Source: Neofamilia sp964346535 (lineage in GTDB: Bacteria; Bacillota; Clostridia; Tissierellales; Peptoniphilaceae). Taken from it: 20,517 nt of DNA. The position numbers and the translations under genes were made by a program. Below, piece after piece: positions 1-7,722 of the stretch. The notes under the pieces are model-generated. The model ran no database searches. It was not told the origin of the DNA and saw nothing but the letters and a program-made list of their open reading frames with translations. The first letter of the stretch is position 1, and each line of letters starts with the position of its first letter. The stretch covers positions 1-20,517 of the forward strand of contig CAYFUN010000025.1 of assembly GCA_964346535.1 (NCBI GenBank), read 5' to 3'.

Positions 1-49
1 TTGGCACAATTCTTTCTTTAATTTCAATTTTATCTACTTGCATTTTCAT
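1..49 (-). CDS. Possible 5' end of an unidentified CDS, cut by the window edge
   Basis: Reading leftwards from an ATG at 49-47 (second ATG at 43-41), the frame stays open for 16 codons to the edge and begins MKMQVDKIEIKERIVP. An AAAGAGTGAG stretch lies just upstream and could act as a weak ribosome binding site. It would be divergent from the threonine-aldolase gene. The fragment is too short to recognise a family, and an open frame this short could be chance in AT-rich DNA. Confidence 0.35.
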   Translation of the reverse strand, partial: MKMQVDKIEIKERIVP

Positions 50-126
50 TCTCACTCTTTTTGTATCTTAAAAAATTTTTACTGCTACTATTTGCTTAAT
101 CATATCATAAAATTTTGTCTTTGTAG

Positions 127-132
127 TATAAT
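127..132 (+). promoter_or_regulatory. Candidate -10 box for the threonine-aldolase gene
   Basis: A perfect TATAAT lies 34 nt before the chosen ATG. No convincing -35 hexamer is seen at the usual distance, so the assignment rests on the -10 and its position. Confidence 0.45.
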
Positions 133-166
133 ATTAGTAAAGAAAATTTTCCAAGGAGAGGGACTT

Positions 167-1183
167 ATGATAAATTTTTTAAATGATTATAATGACAAGG
201 GCCACGAAAAAGTCTATGAGTTTTTAGCAAGGCTGCCTCAAGACAAGATGTCTGGCTATGGCCAAGATGAATATACCTTAGCTGTAAAAGAAAAAATAAA
301 AAAAGAAATTGGCAGAGATGATATCTTAGTTGAATTTCTTCCTGGAGGAACTATTGTAAATATTGTCGCCTGCACTAACAACCTAAGACCTTATGAGGCT
401 GTTGTCTGTGCAAAAACTGGCCACATTTCCATTCACGAAACTGCAGCAATTGAAGCTACTGGCCACAAGCTTGTAACTATAAAAACTGAAAATGGCAAAC
501 TTACTCCAGACTTATTAAGAAAAGAGCTCGAACTTTTTGGAGTTGATACAAATGTCATTCCAAAAATCGTCTATATTTCAAATACAAGTGAAGCAGGAAC
601 AGTTTATTCAATTGAAGAAATTAAGGCCCTGCATAAGCTTTGTAAGGACTATGATTGCTATCTTTATGTAGACGGAGCTAGGCTTGCAGTTGCTATGGCT
701 GCAGAAAAATTTACTTTAAATGAACTTGCTGACTCTTGTGATGCCTTTACCATTGGCGGAACAAAAAACGGGGCGCTTTTTGGAGAAATCTTAGTTGTCG
801 TTGAGGACAAATTAAAGGAAAGACTTAGAAACCACATGAAACAAAAGGGAGCAATTATGGCCAAGGGTTTTATTCTCGCTGCCCAATTTGATGCCCTTTT
901 TGATGACGGCCTTTATTACCAGCTAGGAAAAAATTCTTATGAAAGTGCTAGGGCCTTAAGTGAAGGGCTTTTAAAGTTAGGAGTTTCCTTTACTTATCCA
1001 CCAGAGTCAAACCAACTTTTTATTAAGCTAAGTGATGAACAAATTGAAGAAGTTAGAAAGTTTGCAAGCATTGACCTAGAAAGCCTTGGTGGCTATGAGA
1101 CTAGCGTCAGACTTTGTACATCCTATAGGACCACCAAGAGTGAAGTCGCTGAGTTTTTAGAAAAATTAGAAAAAATTTTATAG
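167..1183 (+). CDS. Low-specificity L-threonine aldolase / beta-eliminating lyase family enzyme
   Basis: A 338-aa fold-type I PLP enzyme of the GLY1/threonine-aldolase (beta-eliminating lyase) family. These typically cleave L-threonine or L-allo-threonine to glycine and acetaldehyde in the cytoplasm. FLPGGTIVNI (57-66) is the cofactor-phosphate end. YVDGAR (167-172) carries the Asp169 expected to contact the PLP pyridine nitrogen. GGTKNG (197-202) holds the Schiff-base Lys200. The frame is open 43 codons further upstream, but the ATG at 167 directly follows CCAAGGAGAGGG and begins where family homology begins, so it is preferred. The gene is monocistronic and ends in a hairpin shared with the convergent gene. 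Family assignment is firm. The exact substrate (threonine versus another beta-hydroxy amino acid) is not proven by sequence. Confidence 0.9.
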   Translation: MINFLNDYNDKGHEKVYEFLARLPQDKMSGYGQDEYTLAVKEKIKKEIGRDDILVEFLPGGTIVNIVACTNNLRPYEAVVCAKTGHISIHETAAIEATGHKLVTIKTENGKLTPDLLRKELELFGVDTNVIPKIVYISNTSEAGTVYSIEEIKALHKLCKDYDCYLYVDGARLAVAMAAEKFTLNELADSCDAFTIGGTKNGALFGEILVVVEDKLKERLRNHMKQKGAIMAKGFILAAQFDALFDDGLYYQLGKNSYESARALSEGLLKLGVSFTYPPESNQLFIKLSDEQIEEVRKFASIDLESLGGYETSVRLCTSYRTTKSEVAEFLEKLEKIL

Positions 1184-1190
1184 GATCAAA

Positions 1191-1227
1191 AAATATCTGT
1201 TAAAGGTCAGCCCTCTAGCAGATATTT
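1191..1227. terminator. Bidirectional rho-independent terminator
   Basis: A 12-bp stem (AAATATCTGTTA with TAGCAGATATTT, one G-U pair) is flanked by a T-rich tract on the right and by an A-run on the left that becomes T's on the minus strand. It lies between the convergent aldolase gene (+) and membrane-protein gene (-) and can serve both. Confidence 0.75.
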
Positions 1228-1237
1228 TAATTTTTAT

Positions 1238-1801
1238 TTAATTTTTATTTTTCTGACTCCTTAGTCTTAAAGACCAGGTAATTAAGAAAATATAAAGGAC
1301 AACTCTTAGCCAATCTCCAAAGATATAATAAATATTTGCAAAGATACTTAAGTCTCCAAAGTTATATGGAACTAAAAGTACAAAGAATAAAATCCAACCT
1401 AAAATATAAAAAACTTTTCTCTTTTTAGTTAAGATCAGTGGCTTAGATTTTTCTTTTACAATTGTGCTTACTGTAAGCAGGATAAAAATAATAAATTCTA
1501 TCCAGGAAGCTATTAGTCTAGAATAATTCCATTGAGGTAGAAAATCCTTGGTTAAAAATATTAATCTCCAAGTTATTCCAGTTCCATAGCGGATAAAAAT
1601 ATCTACAAAGAAAAATATAGTCCAAAGACAGTAAAGTAGAACATTTTCTCTTTTATATATTAAAATTAGGCCACAAGAAAAAAATGGCAGAGCCAAAAAT
1701 AAGCCTGTAAAAAAACTATTTAATAGGGCAAATATTATTATAAGTATAAAGGAAAGACCACAAAGGGCCTTTCCTATTTTTATGTTTCTTTGTCTTTGCA
1801 A
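1238..1801 (-). CDS. Hypothetical multi-pass membrane protein, start codon doubtful
   Basis: A 187-codon open frame, very hydrophobic, with about five or six membrane segments: roughly residues 12-30, 32-47, 54-70, 96-113, 129-145 and 160-177. I do not recognise the family. It lies downstream of the stalk-domain gene (stop at 1834) on the same strand, so it is probably co-transcribed. The start is odd. The frame contains no internal Met. The only start codon in the open frame is a TTG at 1801-1799. A well-placed AAAGGA-CAAA-ATG exists at 1813-1811 in the same frame, but TAA immediately follows that ATG. Either translation begins at TTG, with AAAGGA too far away (16 nt), or the gene is broken at codon 2. 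Another ATG at 1826-1824 reads seven residues in a different frame, so a one-base indel in the AAAA run is also possible. Coding capacity is credible; expression is uncertain. Confidence 0.55.
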   Translation of the reverse strand: MQRQRNIKIGKALCGLSFILIIIFALLNSFFTGLFLALPFFSCGLILIYKRENVLLYCLWTIFFFVDIFIRYGTGITWRLIFLTKDFLPQWNYSRLIASWIEFIIFILLTVSTIVKEKSKPLILTKKRKVFYILGWILFFVLLVPYNFGDLSIFANIYYIFGDWLRVVLYIFLITWSLRLRSQKNKN

Positions 1802-1833
1802 ATTATTTTACATTTTGTCCTTTCATCAAGGTC

Positions 1834-2694
1834 TTACTTTAGTAAATAATCGTTAATCTTATTTATATAGGCTTCTTGAATATAAGAAACTCCGTCGACA
1901 ATAGAAAAATCTTTCATTGTTTCTACTTCTTTATTAATTTCTAACTTAAATTCTTTATTATAAATCTTAATTGACTTGTCAGCAAGGCTAATTGTTGTAA
2001 TTTTTTCTTCGTTGTCCCAAGATACTTGGGCTCCAAGGTCTTCATAATAAGCTCTCAACAAATATCCCCTGTCGCCATCAGCCTTGTAGTCCATTAAATC
2101 TACAACTTTTTTTGGAATATTTAAAACTATTATCTTTTCAGGTCTGGCAATTGGTGGTAGAGACCTAGTTGCAACAGTATAAAGAACTGCCAAGTCTTTT
2201 TCTAAAAAGTCCTTAACTTCTTCGCCTTTTAGATTTTTGGCCATGTCCTTGTCTGTAAGATTAAGCTCTAACCTATTGCTAATGCCCTTGCCTTCTTTGT
2301 TGAAATAGTCTACGTCTAGGAAGTATTTTCCACCTTCAACATTGACTCCAATAAAGTTAGGAGTCATTTGCCCTGGATAAGACATCAGCATTGGTGTATC
2401 TTCTCTATAGAAGTATTGAATTTTTTCTCCCTTTTTAAACTTATAATTTTCTACCAGCTCTCCAGTTTTTAAATCTATAACTGGAACCTTGCTAGCAAAT
2501 AAATAAACTTTGTCTAAGGCAGTTTCTGAATCAGAATCGCTAGCAACTAAAATTTGGCTAGATCCATCTTTTTCATTTACATCTTCAACTTTTGCAAAGT
2601 CCATAGCAAATTTTACAGGTTTTTCTTCTTTTGCAAGAGCTAAACTTGAAAACATCAATACTAGGGCCATGCTAAAAAATAAAATCTTTTTCAT
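1834..2694 (-). CDS. Secreted stalk-domain (copper amine oxidase N-terminal-like) protein
   Basis: A 286-aa exported protein. Residues 1-21 form a signal peptide (Lys-Lys start, hydrophobic core, ALA cleavage context). The middle part contains TPMLMSYPGQMTPNFIGV (100-117), a pattern I associate with clostridial proteins of this kind. Residues ~187-283 form a stalk or copper-amine-oxidase-N-like beta domain, with RAYYEDLGAQVSWDNEEKIT (214-233) matching the usual 'LGA-VSWD--TKT' signature. Such domains occur in surface or cell-wall-associated proteins and do not imply copper amine oxidase activity; no catalytic domain is present. The start is supported by CAAGGAGGATTATATG. It is probably first in a two-gene unit with the downstream membrane protein. 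The precise role is unknown. Confidence 0.8.
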   Translation of the reverse strand: MKKILFFSMALVLMFSSLALAKEEKPVKFAMDFAKVEDVNEKDGSSQILVASDSDSETALDKVYLFASKVPVIDLKTGELVENYKFKKGEKIQYFYREDTPMLMSYPGQMTPNFIGVNVEGGKYFLDVDYFNKEGKGISNRLELNLTDKDMAKNLKGEEVKDFLEKDLAVLYTVATRSLPPIARPEKIIVLNIPKKVVDLMDYKADGDRGYLLRAYYEDLGAQVSWDNEEKITTISLADKSIKIYNKEFKLEINKEVETMKDFSIVDGVSYIQEAYINKINDYLLK

Positions 2695-2734
2695 ATAATC
2701 CTCCTTGAGCTTTAAAAGCTTTTTCTTATAAAAA

Positions 2735-2763
2735 ATTTTATCACAGGTCTCGCCTTAAGTCTA
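2735..2763 (-). promoter_or_regulatory. Candidate sigma-A promoter for the stalk-domain gene
   Basis: On the minus strand, TAGACT (2763-2758), a 17-bp spacer and TGA-TAAAAT (-10 at 2740-2735, with the TG of an extended -10) lie about 40 nt upstream of the start. Four of six bases match TTGACA. Confidence 0.55.
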
Positions 2764-2807
2764 TACAAAAGGGTTACGAAAAATAAACAAAGCAGTTACA
2801 ATTACAT

Positions 2808-4211
2808 CTACCAAGTACACAAACCTGTAAACTCTTGGATTTTCCATAAAAGTCTTAAAAACTTTCCGTCTTCGTAGTAGTCTTCTAATGGAACAGTGTA
2901 AGAGCCATCTTGGTTGGTCCAAATTTTTTCATAATAGGCTGCTACTTCTTGGTAAAGGTCAGAGTCTTTTGGAAGACTAAGTTCTAAGTCGGTTTCTAAG
3001 TTATAATTTTGTAAATTTCGTCTAGTAAAGTTTGCCGATCCTAAAATAAGTCTAGGGTCTTGATCTTTGTAAGAAAATAAAGCCATCTTGGTGTGGAACT
3101 GTTCGCCGTGGGTTTGATACCATCTAACTTGAATGTCAGGATTTTCGTCAACTAACTGGCTGAGGGCTGGCCTATTTGGGGCTCCGTTTTTTTCTAGGCC
3201 AAAGGCGTCCTTGTTTAGGTCGGCTATTATTCTAATTTCAACTCCTCTTTTAGAAGCATCTGCTAGGGCCTTGAGAAGTTTAAAGTCAGCAATGTAGAAG
3301 ATGCCAATATTAATTTGGTCTCCATCTTCTGCCTTTAAAATATTTTCTTCCAAGGCATCAAATATTTTCTTTTCACTTATGGCCCTAAGTTTTATATCTG
3401 AGTCTAAGACATCTGCAGCCTTAAAAGCTTCTATCCTTTCATACTTGTCTGCTAGAAGGCCTAGTTCTGATTTTATTAAATCTTCCATAGCCTGGCCATA
3501 AAATTTTACTGCAACATTTGAATGATTTGAGCTAGAATCATGAGGGTTTGAAGATGAAACTAAGGCGGCTTCTTCTGTAATTAAAACCTTTCTGTGGTTG
3601 GCTTTAAAATTTAAAAGTCTTAAAAATGACCTAATTGAAACTTTTGGTCCTTGGGGATCAAAGATATTTTTTATAAAGCCCTTGTCGCTTTGGCCAAAGT
3701 GTTTAATATAAAATCTATAAAGTCCTGAATAAAGTGGGTTTGAATCTCTAATTGTGTTTAAGTTTACAAGATTTACTTTTATGCCCTCATCTTCTAGTCT
3801 CTTTAAGTGTTTTTGTTTATAAGAGCCATAAAAGTTATTTAACTCATCTGTTATAAAAACTATATCAAGGTCTGGATTTTCCTGGTGTTTTTTTATTAGG
3901 GCATCTGTCATTTCTTCAACTTGACTTACAAAATCCATCTTTCCCCTGTCGTATTCGTCATTGTATAAAAATAAGTCTAGGATAATAAATTCTTTGGCAC
4001 TTTCAATTATTTTTAGCTGCTCTTTAAAAATACTTTGATCTTTAACAAGCTGACCATTTTTCATATAAGTCAGATCATATAAAAACTCTACGTTTTTTGC
4101 TGGATAAAATTTCCCATCTAAGTTTGATTCTTTATAGTTCTTAGTGAACAAACTGTAAATAAAGGGAACTAGCAAAAGCACCATAATAATATATCTAATT
4201 TTAATTTTCAT
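2808..4211 (-). CDS. Membrane-anchored phospholipase D-like protein (PLDc_2, cardiolipin-synthase-like)
   Basis: A 467-aa protein with one N-terminal membrane segment (residues 6-22) and two PLD half-domains, probably facing outside the membrane. The family transfers or hydrolyses phosphodiester bonds, often of phospholipids. The first half has NHRKVLITEE (205-214), with His206 and Lys208 but Glu213 where the HxKx4D motif has Asp, followed by SSSNPHDSSSN. The second half has FHTKMALFS (372-380), with His373 and Lys375 and no Asp at the canonical spacing, followed by the well-conserved GSANFTRRNLQNYNLETDLE (391-410). Both His/Lys pairs needed for chemistry are therefore present. The start follows GGAGGGCTCG-ATG. 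It stands alone on the minus strand and is divergent from pcp. Substrate (phospholipid, nucleic acid or other) cannot be read from sequence. Confidence 0.85.
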   Translation of the reverse strand: MKIKIRYIIMVLLLVPFIYSLFTKNYKESNLDGKFYPAKNVEFLYDLTYMKNGQLVKDQSIFKEQLKIIESAKEFIILDLFLYNDEYDRGKMDFVSQVEEMTDALIKKHQENPDLDIVFITDELNNFYGSYKQKHLKRLEDEGIKVNLVNLNTIRDSNPLYSGLYRFYIKHFGQSDKGFIKNIFDPQGPKVSIRSFLRLLNFKANHRKVLITEEAALVSSSNPHDSSSNHSNVAVKFYGQAMEDLIKSELGLLADKYERIEAFKAADVLDSDIKLRAISEKKIFDALEENILKAEDGDQINIGIFYIADFKLLKALADASKRGVEIRIIADLNKDAFGLEKNGAPNRPALSQLVDENPDIQVRWYQTHGEQFHTKMALFSYKDQDPRLILGSANFTRRNLQNYNLETDLELSLPKDSDLYQEVAAYYEKIWTNQDGSYTVPLEDYYEDGKFLRLLWKIQEFTGLCTW

Positions 4212-4272
4212 CGAGCCCTCCGTTTTTAAATCTTTTTTTGCCTACACTTCTTAAAGAATTTATTCTAATTTT

Positions 4273-4281
4273 ATTATAGCA
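4273..4281 (-). promoter_or_regulatory. Extended -10 promoter element for the PLD-like gene
   Basis: The minus strand reads TGC-TATAAT, a perfect extended -10, about 60 nt upstream of the PLD-like start. The -35 region is only A/T-rich. Confidence 0.6.
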
Positions 4282-4323
4282 TAAATTTTTTAAAAAACTT
4301 AAGTCCAAAAATTACTTCTGCCT

Positions 4324-4349
4324 TTGGGAAAAATTAAAATATTTCCCAA
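4324..4349. repeat. Perfect 8-bp inverted repeat upstream of pcp
   Basis: TTGGGAAA and TTTCCCAA are separated by 10 nt (AATTAAAATA). It lies between the divergent PLD-like and pcp promoters, ending 22 bp before the pcp extended -10. No gene ends here, so a terminator role is not obvious; it could be a regulator-binding site. Confidence 0.55.
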
Positions 4350-4371
4350 GCTTTTTATCCTGCCTAATCTG

Positions 4372-4380
4372 TGATATAGT
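4372..4380 (+). promoter_or_regulatory. Extended -10 promoter element for pcp
   Basis: TGA-TATAGT lies 37 nt before the pcp start. The -35 position holds only TTTTTA. Confidence 0.5.
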
Positions 4381-4417
4381 TTTTATAGAAATAGAAAATT
4401 TTACAAGGAGTATATAA

Positions 4418-5065
4418 ATGAAAATTTTAATAACTGGCTTTGATCCCTTTGGCGGAGAAAAAATAAATCCAGCCCTTGAAGCTGTAAAAAATCTTCCTGA
4501 CCTTATAGCAAGAGCTGAAATTATAAAACTTGAACTGCCTACTGTCTTTGACAGGTCGGCACAAATTTTATATGATGCCATGAAAGAATTTAATCCTGAT
4601 GTAGTTTTAAATATTGGCCAGGCTGGTGGTCGTTTTGATATAAGCCTAGAAAGAGTTGCTATAAATTTAGATGATGCAAGAATTCCAGACAATGATGGCA
4701 AGCAACCTCTTGATGAAACTATAAGACCAGATGGAAGTCCTGCATATTTTTCAACGCTACCTATTAAGGCCATTGTTGAAAATATAAAAAAAAGCGGCAT
4801 CCCTGCCTCAGTTTCAAATACTGCTGGCACCTTTGTCTGCAACCACATTATGTACCAAAATCTATATTTTATTGACAAAGAATTTCCTGGAGCTATAGGC
4901 GGCTTTATTCACATTCCATTTTTGCCAGACCAAGTTGTAGCTAAGGCCAAACAACCATCAATGTCCCTAGCTGATATTACAAAAGCCTTAGAACTTGCTA
5001 TAGAAACTATTGTTGCATATAAAGGCAAGGACGATATAAAAACTGTTGGCGGACAAATTCATTAG
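4418..5065 (+). CDS. pcp: Pyrrolidone-carboxylate (pyroglutamyl) peptidase, family C15
   Basis: A 215-aa cytoplasmic cysteine peptidase that removes N-terminal pyroglutamate from peptides. The length matches the family. All three catalytic residues are recognisable: Glu78 in ISLERVAIN, Cys141 in SNTAGTFVCN (133-142), and His165 in GGFIHIPFLP (161-170). The N-terminal ILITGFDPFGG (3-13) is also typical. AAGGAG with good spacing precedes the ATG. It is monocistronic, driven by its own promoter, and convergent with cobO, with a shared hairpin between them. It fits a peptide-fermenting lifestyle together with the M17 and S41 peptidases in this window. Assignment is secure. Confidence 0.97.
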   Translation: MKILITGFDPFGGEKINPALEAVKNLPDLIARAEIIKLELPTVFDRSAQILYDAMKEFNPDVVLNIGQAGGRFDISLERVAINLDDARIPDNDGKQPLDETIRPDGSPAYFSTLPIKAIVENIKKSGIPASVSNTAGTFVCNHIMYQNLYFIDKEFPGAIGGFIHIPFLPDQVVAKAKQPSMSLADITKALELAIETIVAYKGKDDIKTVGGQIH

Positions 5066-5113
5066 TGATTCCTGCTAAACTTTTAAATAAAATTTAAAGT
5101 CAAAGACATAAAA

Positions 5114-5147
5114 AAACTGCTAGAAGATTTTTCTCTCCTAGCAGTTT
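5114..5147. terminator. Bidirectional rho-independent terminator between pcp and cobO
   Basis: A perfect 10-bp stem, AAACTGCTAG with CTAGCAGTTT, closes a 14-nt loop. It has an A-run on the left and ATTTTTAATTTT on the right, so it can terminate transcription from both convergent genes. Confidence 0.85.
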
Positions 5148-5151
5148 ATTT

Positions 5152-5667
5152 TTAATTTTCTATGCCCTTTCTAGCAAGGACTCCATTTTTATAATAGTGT
5201 TTGACTTCTTTCATTTCTGTAACCAAGTCTGCAAAGTCTATTAATTTTTCCGATGCATTAATGCCAGTTAAAACTACTTCTATTCCTGGCTTTCTGTTTT
5301 TTAAAAGTTCAAGTAGGTCATCTTCAGAAACTAAGTTCATCATTAGGGCTATGCAAATTTCGTCTAAGATTACCAGGTCGTACTTGTCGTCTTGTAAAAC
5401 TTCTTTGACCTTAGAAAAACCTATGTCAGCAAGGTCTTTGTCTTTTTGTCCTGCTTGACCTGTAATAAAATAATCCCTGCCATATTGGTCAATGGTAATA
5501 TTTGAAAAGTGGTCAACTAACTTTAGCTCTGAATAGTCAAAGCCCTTTAAAAATTGGCCTATATAAACATTTAAACCTGAACAAGCTGCCCTAACTGCAA
5601 GGCCTAAGGCTGCAGTAGTTTTCCCCTTGCCGTTTCCTGTATAAATTTGAACATATCCCTTTTCCAT
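5152..5667 (-). CDS. cobO: Cob(I)alamin adenosyltransferase, CobA/CobO/BtuR type
   Basis: A 171-aa ATP-dependent corrinoid adenosyltransferase. It attaches the 5'-deoxyadenosyl group of ATP to cob(I)alamin or a cobyrinic acid diamide to make the coenzyme B12 form. The P-loop is GNGKGKTT (11-18), in the reversed-orientation style of this family. The Walker B-like strand is LVILDE (98-103). VLTGINA and the C-terminal ADLVTEMKEVKHYYKNGVLA are family hallmarks. The ATG follows AAGGAG, whose first bases overlap the ftsH stop codon, and the intergenic distance is 10 nt, so ftsH and cobO are transcribed and probably translated together. No other cobalamin-biosynthesis gene and no cobalamin riboswitch are visible nearby. 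The enzyme may therefore serve salvage or adenosyl-B12-dependent amino-acid fermentation enzymes (inference). Confidence 0.93.
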   Translation of the reverse strand: MEKGYVQIYTGNGKGKTTAALGLAVRAACSGLNVYIGQFLKGFDYSELKLVDHFSNITIDQYGRDYFITGQAGQKDKDLADIGFSKVKEVLQDDKYDLVILDEICIALMMNLVSEDDLLELLKNRKPGIEVVLTGINASEKLIDFADLVTEMKEVKHYYKNGVLARKGIEN

Positions 5668-5677
5668 TTTATGCTCC

Positions 5678-7609
5678 TTAGTTTTCGCTGTCTTCTTTAT
5701 TTTCTTCTAAATGAGTTTCTTCTACTGATTGAACTTGATCTATCGAATTATTTTCTTCATTTGTTTCATCTTCTACTTCAGTTTTGCCTTCTAAGATGGC
5801 CATAAATTCTTCACCAGTAATAGATTCTCTTACTAGCAGGTGCCTTGAAATTTCATGAAGCTTGTCCATGTTTTCTTTTAAAATATTAATAGCTTTTTCA
5901 TGGGCCTTTTCTACAAGAATTCTTACTTGTTCATCTACTAGTCTTGCAGTTTCATTTGAGGCATTCATAACTGTGTCGTTGCCTAAATAAGGATTGACCC
6001 TTGATTCAATATTTACAAAACCAATTTCATCATTCATACCATATTGGGTAATCATAGCCCTGGCAATTCTAGTTGCCTGTTCAATGTCATTACTTGCTCC
6101 TGAAGTTTTTGTATTAAATACTAGTTCTTCAGCTGCCCTGCCGCCTGTAAAGGTGACAATTTTATTAAAGGCATCGTCTTTGGTGTAAATATATTTTTCT
6201 TCCTCGTCAACTTGCATAGTGTAACCTAAGGCTCCAGAAGTTCTTGGAACTATAGTAATTTTTGTAACTGGAGCTGAGTGAGTTTGTTTGGCTGCAACTA
6301 AGGCGTGGCCAACTTCGTGGTAGGCAATAATTTCTTTTTCCTTGGCAGAAATAACAGCATTTTTCTTTTGATAGCCTGCTATTACAACTTCAACACTTTC
6401 AGCCAAGTCTTCAGTTTCAACTCTTTTTCTTCCGTGCTTAACTGCCCTTAAGGCTGCTTCGTTTACAATATTTGCAAGGTCTGCTCCACTTGTTCCTGCA
6501 GTTGACCTGGCAATAAAGTTTACATCTAAGTCTGGTGCATGACGAACATTTTTAAGGTGAACCTTTAATATGTCTTCCCTGCCTTTTAAATCTGGTAGGT
6601 CAACAGGAACCCTCCTATCAAATCTACCTGGTCTTAATAAAGCTGGGTCTAAGGATTCTGGTCTATTTGTTGCTCCTAAAATTACAACTCCCTTGTTGGA
6701 GTCAAAGCCATCCATTTCAGAAAGAAGTTGGTTAAGGGTTTGTTCTCTTTCGTCATTGCCAGAAAAACCTGCCCCATCTCTTTTCTTACCAATGGTATCA
6801 ATTTCGTCAATAAAAACTATACAAGGAGCCTTTTTATTTGCTTCTTGGAAAAGATCTCTAACCTTGGCAGCTCCAAGGCCGACAAACATTTCAACAAAGT
6901 CTGAACCTGTAATTGAAAAGAACGGAACCTTAGCTTCGCCTGCAACAGCCTTAGCAAGTAAAGTCTTACCAGTTCCTGGAGGTCCTACTAAAAGAGCTCC
7001 CTTAGGAAGTTTAGCTCCAATGCTTGCATACTTTTCTGGTGAGTGCAAAAAGTCTACAATTTCTGTCAATGCTTCTTTGGCCTCGTCTTGGCCTGCTACA
7101 TCTTCAAAGGTTATGCCGTCAATTGATTCAGCATAAATTTTGGCGTTAGACTTGCCAAGATTCATTGCTCCTCCACCTGGCCCCATATTTTTAAGAAATA
7201 CTTTAGAAATAAACATCCAAAGTAAAACTATAAAGAGCATTTGAAGACCAAAGCTTAAAAAGGCAGAAAGAACTGGGTTCATTTTTTCTGAAACTCTTTT
7301 TATTTCAGCTCCGTTGGCATAGAGACGATTAATAAGATCTCTGTCTTCGCCATATTCAAATTTTCTTACAGTGTATATTTTATCGTCGTCTCTTAGTTTG
7401 TATTCTATTGATGTATCTAATACATTTACCTTTTCAATTTTCTTTTCTTCACTTTCGCTAATAAATTGGTCGTAGGTTTGTTCAACGACTTTTTCTTGAG
7501 CCAGTCTTGGCAGAAGAAAAAAATTAATAATAACCATAATTGCAACAACTATTACATAATAGGCTGTATTAGGCATTTTTCTATTTTTATTACTTTTATT
7601 ATTTTTCAT
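5678..7609 (-). CDS. ftsH: ATP-dependent zinc metalloprotease FtsH
   Basis: A 643-aa membrane-anchored AAA+ protease that extracts and degrades membrane and short-lived cytoplasmic proteins as a hexamer. Two membrane segments (about 17-34 and 115-137) flank a small external domain. AAA module: Walker A GPPGTGKT (209-216), pore loop MFVG (241-244), Walker B IVFIDEID (264-271), and the second region of homology with arginine fingers Arg329 and Arg332. Protease module: HEVGH (431-435), with Asp508 in GASNDIE as the expected third zinc ligand. The last ~40 residues are an acidic, low-complexity tail. The ATG follows AGAGGC. It is first in a pair with cobO. All catalytic residues are intact and the length is normal. 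Confidence 0.98.
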   Translation of the reverse strand: MKNNKSNKNRKMPNTAYYVIVVAIMVIINFFLLPRLAQEKVVEQTYDQFISESEEKKIEKVNVLDTSIEYKLRDDDKIYTVRKFEYGEDRDLINRLYANGAEIKRVSEKMNPVLSAFLSFGLQMLFIVLLWMFISKVFLKNMGPGGGAMNLGKSNAKIYAESIDGITFEDVAGQDEAKEALTEIVDFLHSPEKYASIGAKLPKGALLVGPPGTGKTLLAKAVAGEAKVPFFSITGSDFVEMFVGLGAAKVRDLFQEANKKAPCIVFIDEIDTIGKKRDGAGFSGNDEREQTLNQLLSEMDGFDSNKGVVILGATNRPESLDPALLRPGRFDRRVPVDLPDLKGREDILKVHLKNVRHAPDLDVNFIARSTAGTSGADLANIVNEAALRAVKHGRKRVETEDLAESVEVVIAGYQKKNAVISAKEKEIIAYHEVGHALVAAKQTHSAPVTKITIVPRTSGALGYTMQVDEEEKYIYTKDDAFNKIVTFTGGRAAEELVFNTKTSGASNDIEQATRIARAMITQYGMNDEIGFVNIESRVNPYLGNDTVMNASNETARLVDEQVRILVEKAHEKAINILKENMDKLHEISRHLLVRESITGEEFMAILEGKTEVEDETNEENNSIDQVQSVEETHLEENKEDSEN

Positions 7610-7633
7610 AATAGCCTCTTTCTAATTTTCATT

Positions 7634-7645
7634 TTACATATGTAA
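7634..7645. repeat. 12-bp perfect palindrome in the ftsH leader
   Basis: TTACATATGTAA is a perfect palindrome 25 bp upstream of the ftsH ATG. It is too short to be a terminator and does not match HrcA (CIRCE) or CtsR operators as I know them. It could be an operator or chance in AT-rich DNA. Confidence 0.35.
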
Positions 7646-7722
7646 TCATACCCCTTTAGCCTTAATAATAATCTAACAAATTTAAAACAAAGGCCCCTTT
7701 ATTAAAGATTATAAATAAAAAA

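Noticed and set aside
4312..4878. 188-codon open frame on the minus strand opposite pcp
   Set aside because: It lies fully antisense to pcp, which has a ribosome binding site and all catalytic residues; the antisense translation is Ser/Ile-rich with no domain and no ribosome binding site.
6570..7136. 188-codon open frame on the plus strand opposite ftsH
   Set aside because: It is antisense to the most conserved AAA region of ftsH; the long open frame follows from codon bias, and no start signals are present.
7610..7722. Cobalamin riboswitch controlling the ftsH-cobO unit
   Set aside because: The leader is too short and AT-rich, and no B12-box-like segment is visible.
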